Assembly (NCBI GenBank): GCA_026002305.1
Contig: BOBI01000093.1
Location: 1-7,993, forward strand
Origin: Spirochaetia bacterium
GTDB lineage: Bacteria; Spirochaetota; Spirochaetia; Treponematales; Breznakiellaceae
DNA length: 7,993 nucleotides
Direction of reading: 5' to 3'
The notes below the pieces were generated by a model. It was not told the origin of the DNA. It ran no database searches and saw nothing but the letters and a program-made list of their open reading frames with translations. The translations under genes were made by a program, and so were the position numbers. Positions 6,579 to 7,993 of the stretch are shown here, in pieces. Numbering within the stretch: the stretch's first letter is position 1; the number at the start of each line of letters is the position of its first letter.

Positions 6579-6912
6579 CTATTTTTTGGTTAAGTTCAAA
6601 CCCCAGGCGCAGCCCCATGTCCGTGTGAAAACGGAGACGCGGCGTTTGACGAATTCGCATAACGCCGGCCAACTTTGATTGAATAAAACCGGCGGCGCTT
6701 TGGAGTCCCTCCACACCTTTGGCAAGCCCTTCTTCGGATTTAAAACTTGAAATAAAAACATCGGCATAAGAAAGATCGCGCGAAACATCTACCCGCGTAA
6801 CCGATAAAAACGAATCGACACGGGGATCCTTTATTGTACCGTCAACAATCAGACCGCCTATTTTTTCCTGAATAAGCCGTCCCAGCCGTTCAATTCTGTT
6901 ACCTGCCGGCAT
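6538..6912 (-). CDS. rbfA: 30S ribosome-binding factor A
   Basis: This 124-residue ribosome maturation factor has a KH-like fold and acts on the 5' end of 16S rRNA in late 30S assembly, notably in the cold. It contains RIERLGRLIQEKIGGLI (6-22), DPRV (29-32), the conserved strand-turn VTRVDVSRDLSYADVFISS (38-56), and RIRQTPRLRFHTD (86-98) near the C-terminus, ending in a charged tail. The start ATG has AAGGAG at 6919-6924 with a 6-nt gap. Its 3' end overlaps truB by 41 nt, the common rbfA-truB pairing. The usual upstream partner infB is absent; an exported TPR protein gene precedes it by 36 nt instead. Confidence 0.95.
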   Translation of the reverse strand: MPAGNRIERLGRLIQEKIGGLIVDGTIKDPRVDSFLSVTRVDVSRDLSYADVFISSFKSEEGLAKGVEGLQSAAGFIQSKLAGVMRIRQTPRLRFHTDMGLRLGFELNQKIDELVKDKPETESD

Positions 6913-6948
6913 AGCCTGCTCCTTTTCGCTTCGCGGTTTTAACGTCAG

Positions 6949-7611
6949 TTAGGTACGCGCGCGTGTCAGGGCCTCTTTTGCCTGATTATAGTTTGCGTCA
7001 ATCTTTAACGCACGCTCGTAGGCTTCTATAGCGTATTGTTTTTCGCCCGCACTTTCACGAACCGTACCAAGACGGAACCACCAAAGCGCCACATCGGGGG
7101 TAAGACGCACCGCCGTGGTGTAGGCAATATCGGCATAGTGAAATTTCTTTTGATACCGGTAAATCTCCCCGATAAAAAAATACGCAACCGATGCCCTGTC
7201 TCCATTAGGTAATTGATTCGTATAACGCTGCATACTGTTAAGACTGGCAGTAAAATTACCCAGGTAAAAATAAGCCTCGCCCATAGTTTCTATAATACGG
7301 TAGTCCACCCCGCTCCTTAACGCTTCGTTCCCGCGCACAACAACCTCGTTGTATTTTTTCTGACGCTGCAATGTCCATGTAAAAACAGCATAGGTGTCCA
7401 TCGTCGCTTCTTTGTTGTTAATTTCTTCCATGCAGATACGCGCAGCCTCGTTGTAAAGAACGGCAGCCTCGTCATTGCGCCCACGCCCTTCCATATCACG
7501 CCCCGAACGGTAAGAAACAAGCGCATCCGGCTTTTGCTGCGCAAAAACCTGAGCGCCTAAAATCACCATCAAACAGACAAAACCACACCGGGCGCCTTTT
7601 CTTAAAGTCAT
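6949..7611 (-). CDS. Exported tetratricopeptide-repeat protein
   Basis: The 220-residue protein has a signal peptide: charged LRKGAR, then hydrophobic GFVCLMVILGA, and a likely cut after VFA at residue 24. No Cys follows the cut, so it is probably a periplasmic soluble protein and not a lipoprotein. The rest is helical TPR-like repeats at about 28-61, 73-100, 106-135, 143-172 and 176-207. The last is the clearest (ALWWFRLGTV...QYAIEAYERALKIDANY). TPR proteins act as protein-binding scaffolds; the partner is unknown. There is no good ribosome site before the ATG (AATTATATT), so the start or its translation rate is uncertain. It is the first gene of the likely TPR-rbfA-truB unit, 36 nt before rbfA. 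Confidence 0.85.
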   Translation of the reverse strand: MTLRKGARCGFVCLMVILGAQVFAQQKPDALVSYRSGRDMEGRGRNDEAAVLYNEAARICMEEINNKEATMDTYAVFTWTLQRQKKYNEVVVRGNEALRSGVDYRIIETMGEAYFYLGNFTASLNSMQRYTNQLPNGDRASVAYFFIGEIYRYQKKFHYADIAYTTAVRLTPDVALWWFRLGTVRESAGEKQYAIEAYERALKIDANYNQAKEALTRART

Positions 7612-7700
7612 AATATAATTATCGGCATAAAATAGCGATTTTAGGAAGGGGGCGCATAGCCTAATAATTAATCTAGCCGAAAGGGGACGGCTGCCTAGAA

Positions 7701-7728
7701 ATTAAAATCCAGCCGAAACTTAAGTCAA
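7701..7728 (-). promoter_or_regulatory. Probable promoter of the TPR-rbfA-truB unit
   Basis: On the minus strand, TTGACT (7723-7728, five of six to TTGACA) is followed after 16 nt by TTTAAT (7701-7706, five of six to TATAAT). A start near 7694 would give an untranslated leader of about 83 nt. That leader contains a small hairpin, AGCCG/CGGCT (7675-7679 and 7688-7692). Confidence 0.45.
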
Positions 7729-7735
7729 TGACTTA
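7721..7735. promoter_or_regulatory. Dyad over the -35 box (possible operator)
   Basis: TAAGTCAATGACTTA is a perfect 7-bp inverted repeat around a single A. It covers the -35 hexamer of the likely promoter for the TPR gene, a common place for a repressor site. No protein that would bind it is seen in the window. Confidence 0.3.
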
Positions 7736-7825
7736 GAGCTTATCCCCAGCAATTCTAAATTTGGATTTTTATTCATGTTTGGCATACTTTAGGTGTGGTT
7801 TACACCATATTTACTAACTTCCGTT

Positions 7826-7920
7826 CAGAAAAAATTAGTATTTTTGTGGATTTTTTACAAGAAATCCAGAAAAAATTAGTATTTTTGTGGATTTTTTACA
7901 AGAAATCCACAAAAAATCAG
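7826..7920. repeat. 41-bp AT-rich tandem repeat with an internal palindrome
   Basis: Two identical 41-bp units (7826-7866 and 7867-7907) are followed by the start of a third (7908-7920, two changes). Each unit pair forms a hairpin; the second is perfect, TTTTTGTGGATTT (7882-7894) against 7903-7915 with an 8-nt loop, and the first has one mismatch. The rest of the gene-free 7612-7993 stretch holds two copies of an (A/T)-rich block ending in AGCCGAAA (7666-7682, 7700-7718) and a short dyad at 7968-7991, but no coding frame. Confidence 0.8.
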
Positions 7921-7993
7921 CTCGTTTTAAGTATTCTTTATATTCATTTTTGCTCTAATTATGCCCTGAAACACGCTGAAACTGTGTTTTCAC

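Noticed and set aside
7792..7806. GGTGT-ggttt-ACACC dyad as a regulator site
   Set aside because: Only 5 bp per arm and no promoter elements around it; could be chance in AT-rich DNA.

Overview
The window looks like part of a spirochaete chromosome, probably Treponema-like, of moderate GC. This rests on the RbfA-TruB pair, TruB with the catalytic motif GHTGTLDKFACG, a small exported TPR protein upstream of them, and an SUMF1/FGE-type protein end. It is inference from family resemblance, since no 16S or other species marker is present. All genes are ordinary bacterial genes with good Shine-Dalgarno sites, except where noted.

Left part (1-1186). The last 34 codons of a formylglycine-generating-enzyme-like (SUMF1/C-lectin fold) protein end at 107. 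A strong intrinsic terminator hairpin follows (146-185), then about 900 bp without a credible gene. That stretch is a mosaic of three modules, in the order A1-B1-C1-A2-C2-A3-B2 and then an inverted partial A at 1011-1073. Each A+B half holds an RNA-like fold of about 202 nt closed by a 10-bp stem (247-448 and 797-998). Several differences between the two copies keep base pairing intact, so this is the best candidate here for an undescribed element: a structured RNA or a structured mobile repeat.

Plus-strand genes (1187-2790). A small FMN-binding split-barrel (pyridoxamine phosphate oxidase-like) protein is followed 41 nt later by a short-form bacterial malic enzyme.

Minus-strand genes (7611-2802, reading right to left). 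The order is exported TPR protein, rbfA, truB, a palindromic intergenic repeat, pgi (glucose-6-phosphate isomerase), then a zinc- and NAD-dependent medium-chain dehydrogenase whose ribosome site lies right against the pgi stop. This gives a ribosome/tRNA maturation group (rbfA, truB) behind the TPR gene and a sugar-metabolism pair (pgi and the dehydrogenase). The pair converges on the malic enzyme gene with 11 nt between stops.

Right end (7612-7993). No gene is seen. The stretch holds a likely minus-strand promoter for the TPR group with a dyad over its -35 box, and a 41-bp tandem repeat made of an AT-rich palindrome.
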